A stretch of 64,000 bases of DNA from Clostridia bacterium (GCA_029239755.1 JARBUI010000013.1:1-64000); one strand, 5' to 3'; shown: positions 35,925 to 45,854, counted from the stretch's first letter. Made by a program: numbers and translations. Notes: generated from the sequence alone by a model not told the origin.

Positions 35925-37700
35925 TTAAAGTAACTTAATCAGCGCTTCTAGTTCTTCAGATAACTTTTTTGCAAGCTCAAAATCGGTATCTTTTAAAGCG
36001 AGTTCTATTTTTGTTTCAACTGCTTTTTTCTTTTGTTCAATTTCTAAATAGTCTTTATTAAAGTAATTTGCATAAATCATCTTTCTGAACTTTCGCATGC
36101 TTATTTTTCTGATCGTCTTATTTTCAATGATTAACACATAATCCATACAGTTAATGATAGAGTAATAATCATGAGAAATCATCAAGATTGCGCCATTGTA
36201 GCTTGCCATAGCTTTTTCGAGTGCTATTTGTGAGTAGGTGTCTAAATGACTTGTTGGTTCATCTAGAAGCAGTATATTTGCCCTGCTGGCAGCAACTTTA
36301 GCTAGTTGAAGCATATTTTTTTCGCCGCCAGATAAAGAGCCTATTTTTTGATAAAGGGATTCTTCGTCAAAATCATAGTCTAAAAGATAGGCACCAATCT
36401 CCCCGGCATTTTTAAATCCCATATCCAAAAACTCTTGAACTATTGTATGAGACTCATCTAGAGTTTCACCTTGCAGCTGAGATAAATAAGCCACGCTGGT
36501 GTCAGGATTTATTTGGATGGTAGGGCAGTCGTTTTGAAAGATATCGCGGAGCAGAGTCGTCTTTCCGGTACCATTTGCACCAATAAGAGCTGCTTTGTCA
36601 GTAGATTTAATCTCAAAGTTAACATTTTCTAAAAGGACCTCGTCAAAGGCAGCGCTGTAATCGGTCACTTTTAGAGCAGTGGTTTCTTCGATTTCCTTAT
36701 CGGTAGTTAGAAGGATATTTGGTTCTTTAATAGCCACAAAGGGAGCCTTGATTCTGCGTGCTTCTAATCTTTCTTGAATTTTAACTCTGGCTTTTAGAGT
36801 TTTACCATTAGCAGCTTCCGCGTTGTTCGTTGCGATGAACCTTAGCTTATTAATGATGGCTTCGTTTCTCTTAATTTCTTCATCATCTTTAACAGCAAGC
36901 TCTAGAAGCTCGATTTTAGTTTGTAGCAGTGAGAAGTTGTAATCAATATAGCTGCCATCAAACTCTTGAATATCCATGTTTTCAAGGTGAAGAATTTTGT
37001 TGAAGGAGTGGTTTAAGAGATATCTGTTATGTGTAATAACTAACAGAGTTTCTTTGTGTGAATTAATGAGGTCTTTGAGGGCATTCAGGTTTTCAAAGTC
37101 TAAAAACACATCTGGTTCATCCATAATGAGTAGATCAGGGCGGCTAAGCATTTCTTTAATGACTTGAACAAGCTTGAATTCTCCGCCGCTAAGCTGGGAT
37201 ATCATGAGATCTTTATGCCTCATGAGGTTCGCAAGATTAAGTTTCTTATTAATGATGCTTTCAAAATCATCCCCGCCTATTGCCTCATACGCATCTAAAG
37301 CTTGTTGGTATTTTTCTAGTAAAGTATCCATATCTACAGATGAAAACATATCTGCAGATGAAAACATATCTGAGGAGGTTTCCATCTGGGTGCAAATAGA
37401 GGATATTTCATTTTGCAGCCTAATAAATGCTTCCGATATATAGTTAAAAACAGTAGTTTCTTTTGTTTTATCTAACTCCAAGAACTGACTTACATAACCC
37501 ATTCTGCAATTTGGGTCTATCTCTAGAGTACCCTCGAACAGATATCCTTCTGGATTCATAATGATATCTATCAGCGTACTTTTTCCACTGCCGCTTGTTC
37601 CTATAAAAGCGCAGTGCTGACCCTCTTCTAATGTAAATGAAATCTTATGATACAGATCTTTTTGTGGAAATGAGTAGGATAAGTTATCCACTTTTATCAT
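35925..37700 (-). CDS. ABC-F family ATPase
   Basis: A 591-residue soluble protein with two ABC domains and no membrane part. Walker A motifs are GTSGSGKST and GANGTGKTT. Signatures are LSGGEFK and LSGGEKN, with DEPDVFLD and DEPTSHLD Walker B regions. The ~85-residue linker between domains is charged. ABC-F proteins bind the ribosomal E site; many protect against antibiotics of the lincosamide, pleuromutilin and streptogramin groups. The first Walker B region has Asp-Val where Thr-Ser is usual. A SSDMF/SSADMF/SSVDM repeat sits at about 108-124. An attenuator-like leader precedes it. The antibiotic specificity cannot be told. Confidence 0.88.
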   Translation of the reverse strand: MIKVDNLSYSFPQKDLYHKISFTLEEGQHCAFIGTSGSGKSTLIDIIMNPEGYLFEGTLEIDPNCRMGYVSQFLELDKTKETTVFNYISEAFIRLQNEISSICTQMETSSDMFSSADMFSSVDMDTLLEKYQQALDAYEAIGGDDFESIINKKLNLANLMRHKDLMISQLSGGEFKLVQVIKEMLSRPDLLIMDEPDVFLDFENLNALKDLINSHKETLLVITHNRYLLNHSFNKILHLENMDIQEFDGSYIDYNFSLLQTKIELLELAVKDDEEIKRNEAIINKLRFIATNNAEAANGKTLKARVKIQERLEARRIKAPFVAIKEPNILLTTDKEIEETTALKVTDYSAAFDEVLLENVNFEIKSTDKAALIGANGTGKTTLLRDIFQNDCPTIQINPDTSVAYLSQLQGETLDESHTIVQEFLDMGFKNAGEIGAYLLDYDFDEESLYQKIGSLSGGEKNMLQLAKVAASRANILLLDEPTSHLDTYSQIALEKAMASYNGAILMISHDYYSIINCMDYVLIIENKTIRKISMRKFRKMIYANYFNKDYLEIEQKKKAVETKIELALKDTDFELAKKLSEELEALIKLL

Positions 37701-37734
37701 ATTATTCTTTTCTCCTATCTCTTCTTAAGAGATT

Positions 37735-37860
37735 ATAGTCATTTAAAAAAGAGCCTTAAAATAAGCTCTTTTATATATAATCTTCCCAATCGCAGTTTTG
37801 CAATTCATTATTATAAAGTAACGTTATTTTTTAAAGATTTACCGTTCATAAGCGTATCAC
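37735..37860 (-). promoter_or_regulatory. Attenuator-like leader of the ABC-F gene
   Basis: Read leftward from about 37850, a 12-codon frame (MNGKSLKNNVTL) and a 22-codon frame (MNCKTAIGKIIY onward) precede and overlap an intrinsic terminator. The terminator is AAAAGAGC, loop, GCTCTTTTTT (about 37748-37773). GATTATA and TATAATC flank it as an outer stem. Stop-and-go reading of such leader peptides controls many ABC-F resistance genes; the mechanism here is inferred. Ribosome sites for the small frames are weak. Confidence 0.55.
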
Positions 37861-38034
37861 TTTTTACGACTCTTTTCAATCATTTATGCAGTTTTTGCAA
37901 TATAATCTAAGAGCAAATAATTTTGCAATGAATATAAGTAAAGGATGCGCCTGAAGTTACTAAAGGAATGGTTAGCATTATAGAAGGGAATAATATATAA
38001 TATTATTAAAGATATTTTAAAAGGCGGTGAATGT

Positions 38035-38286
38035 ATGAGTCCAATAGCACAGCAGGTAATAGAAACTTTAGCAAAAGAGCAGGATACAGAATTATTATCA
38101 GAGGTACTAGATTTTTATGAGTATATAAAGCATAAAAAACATAAACATACAAATAGGTTATGGGATAGTATTGAAGAGGATGAAGCTACACCTGAAGAAA
38201 TAGGGATATGTAATCGTTATAAAGATGAAGAACACGAATTTGTAGATTTTCATTCATTAGTCCAGGAGCTAGGAATTGATGAATAG
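38035..38286 (+). CDS. Antitoxin-like protein of a RelE-type pair
   Basis: An 83-residue acidic protein with helical character. The start LxxEVLDFYEYI strip resembles the DUF2281/RelB-like antitoxins. No ribbon-helix-helix motif is clear. The start follows AAGGCGGTG. The toxin gene overlaps its last codons, the normal order for such pairs. An AT-rich near-palindrome (about 37989-38007) before the gene could be the autoregulatory site. Confidence 0.7.
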   Translation: MSPIAQQVIETLAKEQDTELLSEVLDFYEYIKHKKHKHTNRLWDSIEEDEATPEEIGICNRYKDEEHEFVDFHSLVQELGIDE

Positions 38287-38536
38287 TCAGTATAAGATTA
38301 TTACAACAAAACAGGTAGAAAAGTTCATTAGGAAACAGGATAAGGCTACCCAAAAGCGAATTGCACATGCTATATTTGAATTGCCTGCAGGGGACATAAA
38401 GAAGCTTAAGGGATATGCAGGTTTGTTTAGGTTAAGAGTAGGGGATATTAGAGTTATATTAGAAAAGAATGGCGAAGAGTATAGAATAATTCTCATTGAT
38501 ATAGGAAACAGAGGACAAATATATAATAAATATTAA
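38279..38536 (+). CDS. RelE/ParE family toxin
   Basis: An 85-residue protein of the RelE/ParE fold. The core motif KLKGYAGLFRLRVGDIRVI is typical of RelE-type mRNA interferases, with the conserved arginines in place. It probably cleaves mRNA on the ribosome when free of its antitoxin. I use ATG at 38279, with AGGAG 10 bases before; a TTG at 38276 is an alternative. The gene overlaps the antitoxin end by eight bases. Confidence 0.85.
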   Translation: MNSQYKIITTKQVEKFIRKQDKATQKRIAHAIFELPAGDIKKLKGYAGLFRLRVGDIRVILEKNGEEYRIILIDIGNRGQIYNKY

Positions 38537-38572
38537 ATGCTAGATAGAATGATAGTCATTCTTCTAGCATTT
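38535..38572 (+). terminator. Terminator after the toxin gene
   Basis: AAATGCTAGA pairs with TCTAGCATTT, with an inner stem AGAATGA/TCATTCT. It begins within the toxin stop codon and is followed by ATTTG. Confidence 0.75.
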
Positions 38573-38675
38573 ATTTGTAGTATCTAAGTCTTAAGGAGTA
38601 CCTTTTTAAGTTGTGACATCCATCATAATCGTGTACAAGGATTTGATATTATGCTGTCAGCTATTTTAGATAAGA

Positions 38676-40226
38676 CTAAAAGGTATTTAATTCTTCCAGT
38701 CTTTTACGGGTGAGCCATTCACTGTTAACATCTGTTAAGACAAAAATATAGTCTCCGGCTTTTAGGACTGTGCTGCCACGGGGCAATAGTTCCTTTTCAC
38801 CGCGCTTAATACTTACCAAAAGACATTTACTTGGCCACTCAATTTTCTTAACAGCCTGGTCCTCCATCTCTGAACCATGTTGAACAACCATTTCCACGAT
38901 AACCTTGTGGCTATGCTCTTCTTCATCGTGAACATGATGTTCAGAAACCAGTCTTTCAAGTAAAGCTTCATAGATAGGTAAACTCTTTACAAGATCAGCC
39001 ACGATATAGGCTGTCATTGAGACAATTGTCAGTGCAAGAAGATGATTAAGTGTTCCGGTCATCTCCGTAATCAGCACAATCCCTGTGATAGGGGCCCTGA
39101 CAATTGCAGAAAAGTATCCCGCCATTGCCAAAATAACAAAATTATAGAAAAGTTCCTGATCGTATCCCAAGTAGCGAATAGCCACCGTTGCAAATATGCC
39201 GCCGATGGTAGCACCCAAAACTAGTAAGGGGAGAAAAATACCGCCAGGGGCCCCAGAGCCAAAGCTAACCATAGAAAATATAAACTTCACAACAAAGATG
39301 ATGAGCAGCAGCTTAAATCCGTTTGAAAGGCTCAGCTGCTCCACAATTTGGTGCCCGCCGCCAAGAACAATTGGGAAAACAAGCCCTAATATACCAGCCA
39401 TCAGAAATGGAAGAATGATTCTAGTACGTTCTGTAAGAAAACTTATTTTCTTGTAGAGAGATTGCGTGAACAGAAGTGCTTGATTGTAGAATGCCCCAAG
39501 TAGTCCCAAAAGGCCGCCCAAAACAACGATAATCCAATAGCCTTCGAGCGGAATGCTCTTGACTACCTCAAAATGAAAGATAGGCTGAAATCCAAAAACT
39601 TGTTTTGATACAAAATCTGCAACAACCGCTGCTGACATAGTAGAGAGCAGGATGAGCGGGGAAAAATACTTAAAGATCTCTTCGAGGGCAAACATTACAC
39701 CAGCCAAGGGGGCATTGAATGCTGCGGCAAGACCGGCACTCGCACCACTTGCTATCAATATTTTACGTTCTATCCGGCTTCTTCCCATTTTTTTGCCAAT
39801 GCCTTCTGCAACATTCGCTCCTAGTTGAATGGATGGACCTTCTCGTCCCAAGGAAAGCCCACCAGCAATTGCTAAGGCTCCTCCGATAAACTTCATCACC
39901 AAGGTATGCAGCCAATTTTGCTTCAAATACCCTAAGATAATACCTTTTAACTGAGGGATGCCGCTTCCGCTGATCATCTTATTTTTTGAGACAAGATAGG
40001 ATACAATGTACCCAACAAGGGTAAGTCCCATAAACATTAGGGGTGTCCAAGTCAGATGGGCTTTAAAGAAATCATACATCACAAATGCAAAGTGTTCTGC
40101 AAATCCAAGTACAATGCGGTACAGTACGACTACGCTTCCTGCTGCAAAGCCTACAATAAGGCTGATTAGAATAAGTGGAACCTTTCTATAGTTATGGGAT
40201 GTAATACTATGTAAATTATTTTTCAT
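38676..40226 (-). CDS. clcA: ClC family chloride channel/antiporter with TrkA-C domain
   Basis: A 516-residue protein. The ClC membrane core has GSGIPQLKG, GREGPSIQLG (with the gating Glu), and GSGAPGGIFLPLLVLGA, all selectivity-filter parts. A TrkA-C-type ligand domain occupies about 430-516 (SIKRGEKELLPRGSTVLKAG). The gating Glu suggests proton-coupled chloride exchange rather than a plain channel. It is a single gene with AGGTGAG before the start. Confidence 0.92.
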   Translation of the reverse strand: MKNNLHSITSHNYRKVPLILISLIVGFAAGSVVVLYRIVLGFAEHFAFVMYDFFKAHLTWTPLMFMGLTLVGYIVSYLVSKNKMISGSGIPQLKGIILGYLKQNWLHTLVMKFIGGALAIAGGLSLGREGPSIQLGANVAEGIGKKMGRSRIERKILIASGASAGLAAAFNAPLAGVMFALEEIFKYFSPLILLSTMSAAVVADFVSKQVFGFQPIFHFEVVKSIPLEGYWIIVVLGGLLGLLGAFYNQALLFTQSLYKKISFLTERTRIILPFLMAGILGLVFPIVLGGGHQIVEQLSLSNGFKLLLIIFVVKFIFSMVSFGSGAPGGIFLPLLVLGATIGGIFATVAIRYLGYDQELFYNFVILAMAGYFSAIVRAPITGIVLITEMTGTLNHLLALTIVSMTAYIVADLVKSLPIYEALLERLVSEHHVHDEEEHSHKVIVEMVVQHGSEMEDQAVKKIEWPSKCLLVSIKRGEKELLPRGSTVLKAGDYIFVLTDVNSEWLTRKRLEELNTF

Positions 40227-40562
40227 GGCTTACCTCACCTCACATTATATTTTAGTCATAATAAAGAGCTATGCTGCTTTTGAAAGCTGCATTCAGAAGT
40301 TATAAAAGAAGTTTTATATTAGGAAATACTTATATAGTGTACCATCTTAAACTTTTTAAGGCCATATATTAAGACTATAATTTTAAATTTGGGACAATAT
40401 GGAAAGGACTATGTGCATATTTATATGACATTAGAAGGAAATACAAGAATATTAAAAATACTGTTGTCATTTAAGAAAAAAGAAGTTAGGGTATAGATTA
40501 GACAATACAAAATGCAGAAAGAGAAATAATAGATTTGTTCTTAGGTAAAAAGGAGTGGGGGT
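40227..40562. other. Gap between ClC and DUF2812 genes
   Basis: No gene is supported. A short stretch near 40410-40446 reads VHIYMTLEGN, resembling VYYLTLEGN of the PDDEXK protein at 30058-31260; it may be a scrap of a relative. AAGGAGTGGGGGT before 40563 is the ribosome site of the next gene. Confidence 0.3.
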
Positions 40563-41738
40563 ATGAGTAAGATAGTTAAGAAGATATTGTTTGAGGATAG
40601 CTGGCAGATAGGTCAAAATGTAAGGTGGTTTTCTGATATGGCGGCAAAGGGCCTTCATTTAAAAAGTTTAGGGCGATTATGGGCTGTTTTTGAAAAAGGA
40701 GTCCCTAGTCAAACGAGATATGAAGCAGTTTTATTAGATGAAATGCCTTCCCAGCAAGAAATTATGTGCTGCAGAGGTGGCGGCTGGCGCTTGGCAGCAA
40801 ATAGAGGGAAGTTTTACTTTTTTGCATCCGAGCAGTCAGACAATGCACTTACATTTTATATAGATACTAAAAAGCAGGAAGAAGCAGCATGTAACCTAGA
40901 AAGGCAGCATAGAAAAAGCCTTGTATTGATATTAGTTGCAATGCTGATATTTTTGGTGGCGATGTCCAGTGTATTAGTTCTTAATAATGAACCTTTCCTA
41001 TCAATGGTTAGGGGAGCGTTTGTTCAGCAGATCCTGCTGGTTGGGGTAGAGTTATATGTGTTCTATACGGTAATACGAAGCTTTATTTGGGCACGCAGAC
41101 TTAAAAAATCACTTTTAGAAAATAAGCCGCTAGGGGGCAAAGCAAACTGGAAAAATCATCGTTTGCTAAATAGGGCTGTTAGTACTTTGTTTTTAAGCAT
41201 TGCAGTATTTACAGTTTTTATCCCGATCCTTCAGATCATAAGAAGTGAGAGTTATACATTATCAGAGGCCAAAACAGACCTACCTGTTATAAGGCTGTCA
41301 GAAGTAGAAGAAAATCCTCTCCTTAAGCGGGAGTCCGGCTATAATAGCAGGGGCGTAGATTGGGGAAATCGTGTGAGCTATGATTGGAGTCTTTTGGCGC
41401 CTATTCAGCTGGAGGTTGATGAACAGGGTATTGTAGATAATGAGATGTGGGAAGATAACAGCGGAATCTATTCACCAAGTATACATACTCAGTTTTATCA
41501 GTTAGCTTTTAACAAAATGACAGATGGACTCCTGCATGATCTTATGAAGCGGTACCTATATAACCCAGATAGCAGACCGAGTAAAGTTGAAAATAGCTCA
41601 TTCGACGAGCTGTATATTATTGAAGAAGATCTTACAAAGCAGATTTTTGCATGTTGGGAAAACAAAGTGATTTATGTAAGATACCATGGAAAGAAAGATA
41701 TTGAGCACATTATAGCTAGTATTTCTAGAATAAAGTAG
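40563..41738 (+). CDS. DUF2812 domain membrane protein
   Basis: A 391-residue protein. The N-terminal ~120 residues form a DUF2812 domain (WFSDMAAKGLHLKS is typical). Three hydrophobic segments follow at about 123-143, 155-175 and 208-228. The last ~150 residues are polar. DUF2812 proteins usually lie beside PadR regulators, but none is seen here. The function is unknown. Confidence 0.82.
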   Translation: MSKIVKKILFEDSWQIGQNVRWFSDMAAKGLHLKSLGRLWAVFEKGVPSQTRYEAVLLDEMPSQQEIMCCRGGGWRLAANRGKFYFFASEQSDNALTFYIDTKKQEEAACNLERQHRKSLVLILVAMLIFLVAMSSVLVLNNEPFLSMVRGAFVQQILLVGVELYVFYTVIRSFIWARRLKKSLLENKPLGGKANWKNHRLLNRAVSTLFLSIAVFTVFIPILQIIRSESYTLSEAKTDLPVIRLSEVEENPLLKRESGYNSRGVDWGNRVSYDWSLLAPIQLEVDEQGIVDNEMWEDNSGIYSPSIHTQFYQLAFNKMTDGLLHDLMKRYLYNPDSRPSKVENSSFDELYIIEEDLTKQIFACWENKVIYVRYHGKKDIEHIIASISRIK

Positions 41739-41791
41739 CTATATAGATAATGAATACATTTAATCGGTATTTATATAGTATCTTTATAGAA

Positions 41792-41828
41792 AAAATAAAC
41801 TACTCGGCAGACTAGAGTAGTTTATTTT
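41792..41828. terminator. Bidirectional terminator between convergent genes
   Basis: AAAATAAACTACTC pairs perfectly with GAGTAGTTTATTTT, giving T-runs on both strands. It serves the DUF2812 gene and the MFS gene that ends at 41832. Confidence 0.85.
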
Positions 41829-41831
41829 TTG

Positions 41832-43010
41832 TTAACATTCAGATGGCTTTTTTGCAGGGTTAAACATTAAGGATAAGAAAATACCTATTATTGCAATAGC
41901 TCCAAGGAATTGATAGAGAAAGCTAACGCCATATCGGTCTAAAAGCTGACCGCCTATAAGCTGAAAGGTGAGGGCGCCAACGCCTTTGCCTAACATGCTT
42001 CCAAGCGCGAGAGCTGTGTAGACAAGGGACTCATCAATCATATAAAGCACTACTTTTATTGAGAGTACAAAAAATAGATTAGTAGAGAGTGCCTGGAAGA
42101 AAAATGCTGCTGTTATCCACTGGGTACCAGGTAAAAAGCTGTACCATAAGAAGCGGATTGCCATAACAGTAAGAATCATAATAAGGCAGGTTTTAAACGA
42201 TAGCTTTTTAAAGATTTTATCTGTGGCAAGAAGTACCGGGATTTCAAACAAGGTTTGAAACAGCAAGATCATCCCAACATTTGTTGCTGTTCCCCCCATG
42301 GATTTAACAAGGATTGGCATATAGGCAATGTTACAATAATGCATCCCTAAGATGACAAATGACAGAAGAAGAAACAAAATAAATGCTTTGTTTTTTACAA
42401 GTATTTTCAGCGTGTCTAAGGAGTTGGAGCTGGCTGGCTTTTTCTTTGTAGAGGCCACTTCTTTCAAAGGGCTTAGGGTTAAAATACAAAGCAGTGTAGA
42501 TAAACCAAACATCATAAAGACTGCATTATGAGAAACATAATCATAGACGAGGCCTGTAACTTGCACAGAAACTGCAAAGCCGATGGAGCCCCAAATTCTA
42601 ATGGAACCATAAGTGTAATCAGACTTTTCTGCCAGAGTATCATAAAAAGGCATAATACTGATGATGAGTGATTGCGTAATACCGTTCAGTATGAATAGAA
42701 GCAGTACATTATCGATAAAGATAAAGAGCACGCCTGTTAATAATGAGATACACATTGAAGCAGCTATGATTATTTTGGTTTTTTTAATGCGATCCGAAAG
42801 TATACCGACAAGAGGCTGCACTGCAATGGTAAAGATTGCAGTTGCAGATATAATGAAGGCTATATCAGTGGTGCGGATGCCTTTTCCAACTAAAAATAGG
42901 GATAAGATCGAGATGAAGACTCCCATGGAAAAGTAAAAGAAAAATATAGTGCTCGAGTAATAGGCATAGCTGGATAGAGCTGGTCTGTAAACTGCTTTTG
43001 TTTGATTCAT
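41832..43010 (-). CDS. MFS transporter
   Basis: A 392-residue carrier with twelve membrane segments. The motif GILSDRIKKTK between segments 2 and 3 is the MFS signature. It belongs to the MFS_1-like/sugar-nucleoside symporter-like group. It starts 21 bases after the aminotransferase stop, so both are probably one transcript. The cargo may be the aminotransferase's substrate or product. Confidence 0.87.
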   Translation of the reverse strand: MNQTKAVYRPALSSYAYYSSTIFFFYFSMGVFISILSLFLVGKGIRTTDIAFIISATAIFTIAVQPLVGILSDRIKKTKIIIAASMCISLLTGVLFIFIDNVLLLFILNGITQSLIISIMPFYDTLAEKSDYTYGSIRIWGSIGFAVSVQVTGLVYDYVSHNAVFMMFGLSTLLCILTLSPLKEVASTKKKPASSNSLDTLKILVKNKAFILFLLLSFVILGMHYCNIAYMPILVKSMGGTATNVGMILLFQTLFEIPVLLATDKIFKKLSFKTCLIMILTVMAIRFLWYSFLPGTQWITAAFFFQALSTNLFFVLSIKVVLYMIDESLVYTALALGSMLGKGVGALTFQLIGGQLLDRYGVSFLYQFLGAIAIIGIFLSLMFNPAKKPSEC

Positions 43011-43031
43011 ATGGGGCCTCTTTTCTCTGGT

Positions 43032-44333
43032 CTAAAGATTAGCAAAAACGTGATCAAAGACATCAAGGGTCTTTTGAATATCCGAAGCTGTATGTGTTTT
43101 AGAAATGTACAATCTACCTCTTTTGGGTGTTAATCTAACACCATATGATTTAGCCATTTGAACCACTTTATCATAAGTTTCATAGTCGATATGCATCAGA
43201 CAGTCCCGAAAATCTATAAGAGGACGATCTATTCCAAACTCTAAGATGCAAATTGAACCGACATAATCTGTAAATAAACAAAGGTTGTACTTTTTGCCAA
43301 GTTCTTTAATGCCATTTACAAGCATCTGGCTCATTTCATTAAGATGATCATATGTATCAGGTTTTTCTAACTCATTAATGGTTGCAAGTGCCGCAGCAAC
43401 CGAAATAGGGTTGGCATTAAAGGTCCCAGAGGCATGGGCACCGCAGGTCATTATTTCTTTTTTGCCTGCAATAATGGATAAAGGATACCCGCCGGCAATA
43501 GCTTTTGCAAAGACAGCTAAGTCAGGTACCACGCCATAATGAGCTTGGGCGCCGCCTAGTGCAACACGAAAGCCTGTGATAACTTCATCAAATATGAGAA
43601 GAATATCGTTTGTTTTAGTTAGTTCACGCACTGACTGCAAATAACCAGGCTTAGGTAATATAGGGCCCGAATCACACATAAAGGGCTCCATAATGACAGC
43701 AGCAATTTCATGCTTATGTCTTTCTATAGTAGTTGCGAGAAGCTCAGTATCGTTCCATGGGAGGACAATGATGTCATTTGAAGTAATGGGCAGCTGACCA
43801 TGAGAGTGTATAATTTTGTTTGGGCGGTTGCGCGCGCCAAGCTGCGAAAGATGTTCGGCATCAATGCTGAGTTTTTGTTCATCAGCCCATCCGTGATACT
43901 GACCTTCGAATTTAATAATTTTATCCTTGCCCGTGTAGGCTCTTGCCATTCGAAAGGCAAAAAGATTTGCCTCTGTTCCCGTGTTTTGGTAGCTTACCAT
44001 TTCGGCACAAGGAATAATTTCTGTTAACTTCTTTGAAAGGCTTAACAAATCTTGTGTAGGGGTTGAAAAGTGAGATCCTTTGTTAATCTGGTCTATGACT
44101 ACATGGTTTAATGCTTCAGGGCTATAACCTAAAATCATTGGTCCAAGACCTTGAATATAGTCAATATATTCATTGCCATCGACATCATAGAGCCGCGGCC
44201 CCTTTCCATAAGCCATCCCAATAGGATAATCTTCATAGCTCGCTTTGTGGAATGAACTAGCAACGCCATCTAAGAGATATTTTTTTAATTCATCATAGAG
44301 CACTTTGGAATTCGGCGTAAGGTATTGTTTCAT
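43032..44333 (-). CDS. Class III aminotransferase (glutamate-1-semialdehyde aminomutase-like)
   Basis: A 433-residue PLP enzyme of fold type I. Visible marks are DYIQGLGPMILGY, YQNTGTEANLFAFRMARAYTG, IFDEVITGFR and the PLP lysine in FAKAIAGGYPLS. The sequence is closest to the HemL-like branch, which also contains many secondary-metabolite and amino-acid transaminases. AAAGGAG supports the ATG at 44333 over one 12 codons upstream. No other haem gene is nearby, so a catabolic role with the MFS carrier is likely. Confidence 0.88.
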   Translation of the reverse strand: MKQYLTPNSKVLYDELKKYLLDGVASSFHKASYEDYPIGMAYGKGPRLYDVDGNEYIDYIQGLGPMILGYSPEALNHVVIDQINKGSHFSTPTQDLLSLSKKLTEIIPCAEMVSYQNTGTEANLFAFRMARAYTGKDKIIKFEGQYHGWADEQKLSIDAEHLSQLGARNRPNKIIHSHGQLPITSNDIIVLPWNDTELLATTIERHKHEIAAVIMEPFMCDSGPILPKPGYLQSVRELTKTNDILLIFDEVITGFRVALGGAQAHYGVVPDLAVFAKAIAGGYPLSIIAGKKEIMTCGAHASGTFNANPISVAAALATINELEKPDTYDHLNEMSQMLVNGIKELGKKYNLCLFTDYVGSICILEFGIDRPLIDFRDCLMHIDYETYDKVVQMAKSYGVRLTPKRGRLYISKTHTASDIQKTLDVFDHVFANL

Positions 44334-44498
44334 ATTGACTAGACTCCTTTGCTGAGTATGTAATACCACTCATGTGGCTGCAGCAAAAAGGCTGCTACAA
44401 AAGAGTATAGGTGTCCGTTTGAAGGCTGTCAAACAAGAAGAAACTAAGTAGTAAAGAGCAAATGAGGCAGCGTAAAACCGTAAAAAAGCGGATAAAAA

Positions 44499-44560
44499 TA
44501 AAAAAATCCCATTTTATAAAGGGTGCAGTGAATGTGCAGCACGCTATAAAAGGGGATTTA
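44499..44560 (-). terminator. Terminator after the PucR gene
   Basis: On the minus strand, AAATCCCCTTTTATAGCG forms a long imperfect hairpin with the sequence ending TATAAAATGGGATTT. A run of T follows. It separates the regulator from the aminotransferase gene. Confidence 0.75.
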
Positions 44561-44642
44561 AATAATAACTAACGCTTTCGTATTGTATCAAGGATACAAA
44601 AAGGGAAGGTAAATTTGTTATGTAAGCTATAACGGATTTAGA

Positions 44643-45854
44643 CTATGCCTCTATATATTCTACATACTTCTTAATCTTTAAAGATAAATTGAGCTGAAAA
44701 ATAGTATCTGCGTTTTTTAAGTCACAAGATAGTAACTGCTCAATCTTTTTAAGACGATAACGCAGTGTATTAACATGTATAAAAAGCAGATTAGCCGTAC
44801 TCGACAGATTACCGTTTTCTTCAATAAACTTTTCTAAAGTTAAGATTAAATCTGAATGAGCCGTTTGATCATAAGTCATTAACTTTTCAAGCGTCCGCCT
44901 ATATAAGGCGGAAAGTTCACTAGGCTTACTGATTGAAAGCAGCAGGCAGAAGATGTCTAAGTCATCATATTGAATAACTTTTGAGTCTTTGCCTGTAAGG
45001 CCGATAAACTTAAGGGCATTTTGCGCCTTATCATAGTGACTGCGAAAATCTGTAAGCTGCTGCCACCTGGAACTAACCCCTGCATGAAGACGGTATTTTT
45101 TATATCTTTTTTCAAAAGCAGCAATAAACTGTTCAATTTTTTGAAGAATGGGGTCTTCAGGAGTAACTGGATACAACAGTGTAATTTGATTATTATGGGA
45201 AAAGAATAAAAAGTCTTGGGATGTATCATTATAGAGTATTTTAAGCTGTGACTCTAATGTCTTAATTAGTTTTGCGTTAACATCATCATCAATTGAGACC
45301 TCATCCTCATTCGAAGTATTATGGGAGGTAACTGAAAAGATGATTGTTTGATATACCTGATCTGGAATATAGCCGCAGCTTACAGCTTTACGCAGGACCT
45401 TATCGGTTATGGTAACTTTATCATAGATAAGACTAAAGAGAAAGTGCTCAGTCATGTTTTGTTTGGCCCCTGACTCAATGATTGCTGTACAGATGGCTTC
45501 ACTAACATCGATGATTCGGATCTCAGGGGCCATTTCAAAAATAGGAAAACCTAAGAAATCTCCAAGCCGAATCACCTCATCTGGTATTTTCTTTATGTAA
45601 GGGCTTAAATTAATGATCAGTCCGGCAGCATCCTGTTCATAAAGGTTTTCAATAAAACTAAGCAGCTTTTGGTTATTTTTATCCATAAACATGCCAGTAG
45701 TTAAAATGAGTTCATTTCCTTTTAACCAGTCCATGTATTCAGGATTTTCCATATAGTGAAACCAAGAAATGATTCGGTTTAAGCCAGTCTTTCCAGCAAC
45801 CGGCCTCAAGTTAAGCTGTTGGGTGAGTTTCAATAATTTTCTGCAATTGATCAC
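44643..45854 (-). CDS. PucR family transcriptional regulator
   Basis: A 403-residue regulator. An N-terminal PucR sensory domain (about 1-125), a GGDEF-like middle region and a C-terminal helix-turn-helix (about 335-395) are present. The last contains the family signature NLLFIHVNTLRYRLKKIE. PucR proteins activate purine or amino-acid catabolism. Its targets could be the aminotransferase-MFS pair or the operon at 46409, which starts divergently. The riboswitch-controlled purine locus is 20 kb away. Confidence 0.9.
   Translation of the reverse strand: MINCRKLLKLTQQLNLRPVAGKTGLNRIISWFHYMENPEYMDWLKGNELILTTGMFMDKNNQKLLSFIENLYEQDAAGLIINLSPYIKKIPDEVIRLGDFLGFPIFEMAPEIRIIDVSEAICTAIIESGAKQNMTEHFLFSLIYDKVTITDKVLRKAVSCGYIPDQVYQTIIFSVTSHNTSNEDEVSIDDDVNAKLIKTLESQLKILYNDTSQDFLFFSHNNQITLLYPVTPEDPILQKIEQFIAAFEKRYKKYRLHAGVSSRWQQLTDFRSHYDKAQNALKFIGLTGKDSKVIQYDDLDIFCLLLSISKPSELSALYRRTLEKLMTYDQTAHSDLILTLEKFIEENGNLSSTANLLFIHVNTLRYRLKKIEQLLSCDLKNADTIFQLNLSLKIKKYVEYIEA

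Noticed and set aside
40410..40446. Scrap resembling the PDDEXK protein (TLEGN)
   Set aside because: Only about ten residues match and the frame is not open on either side; chance cannot be ruled out.
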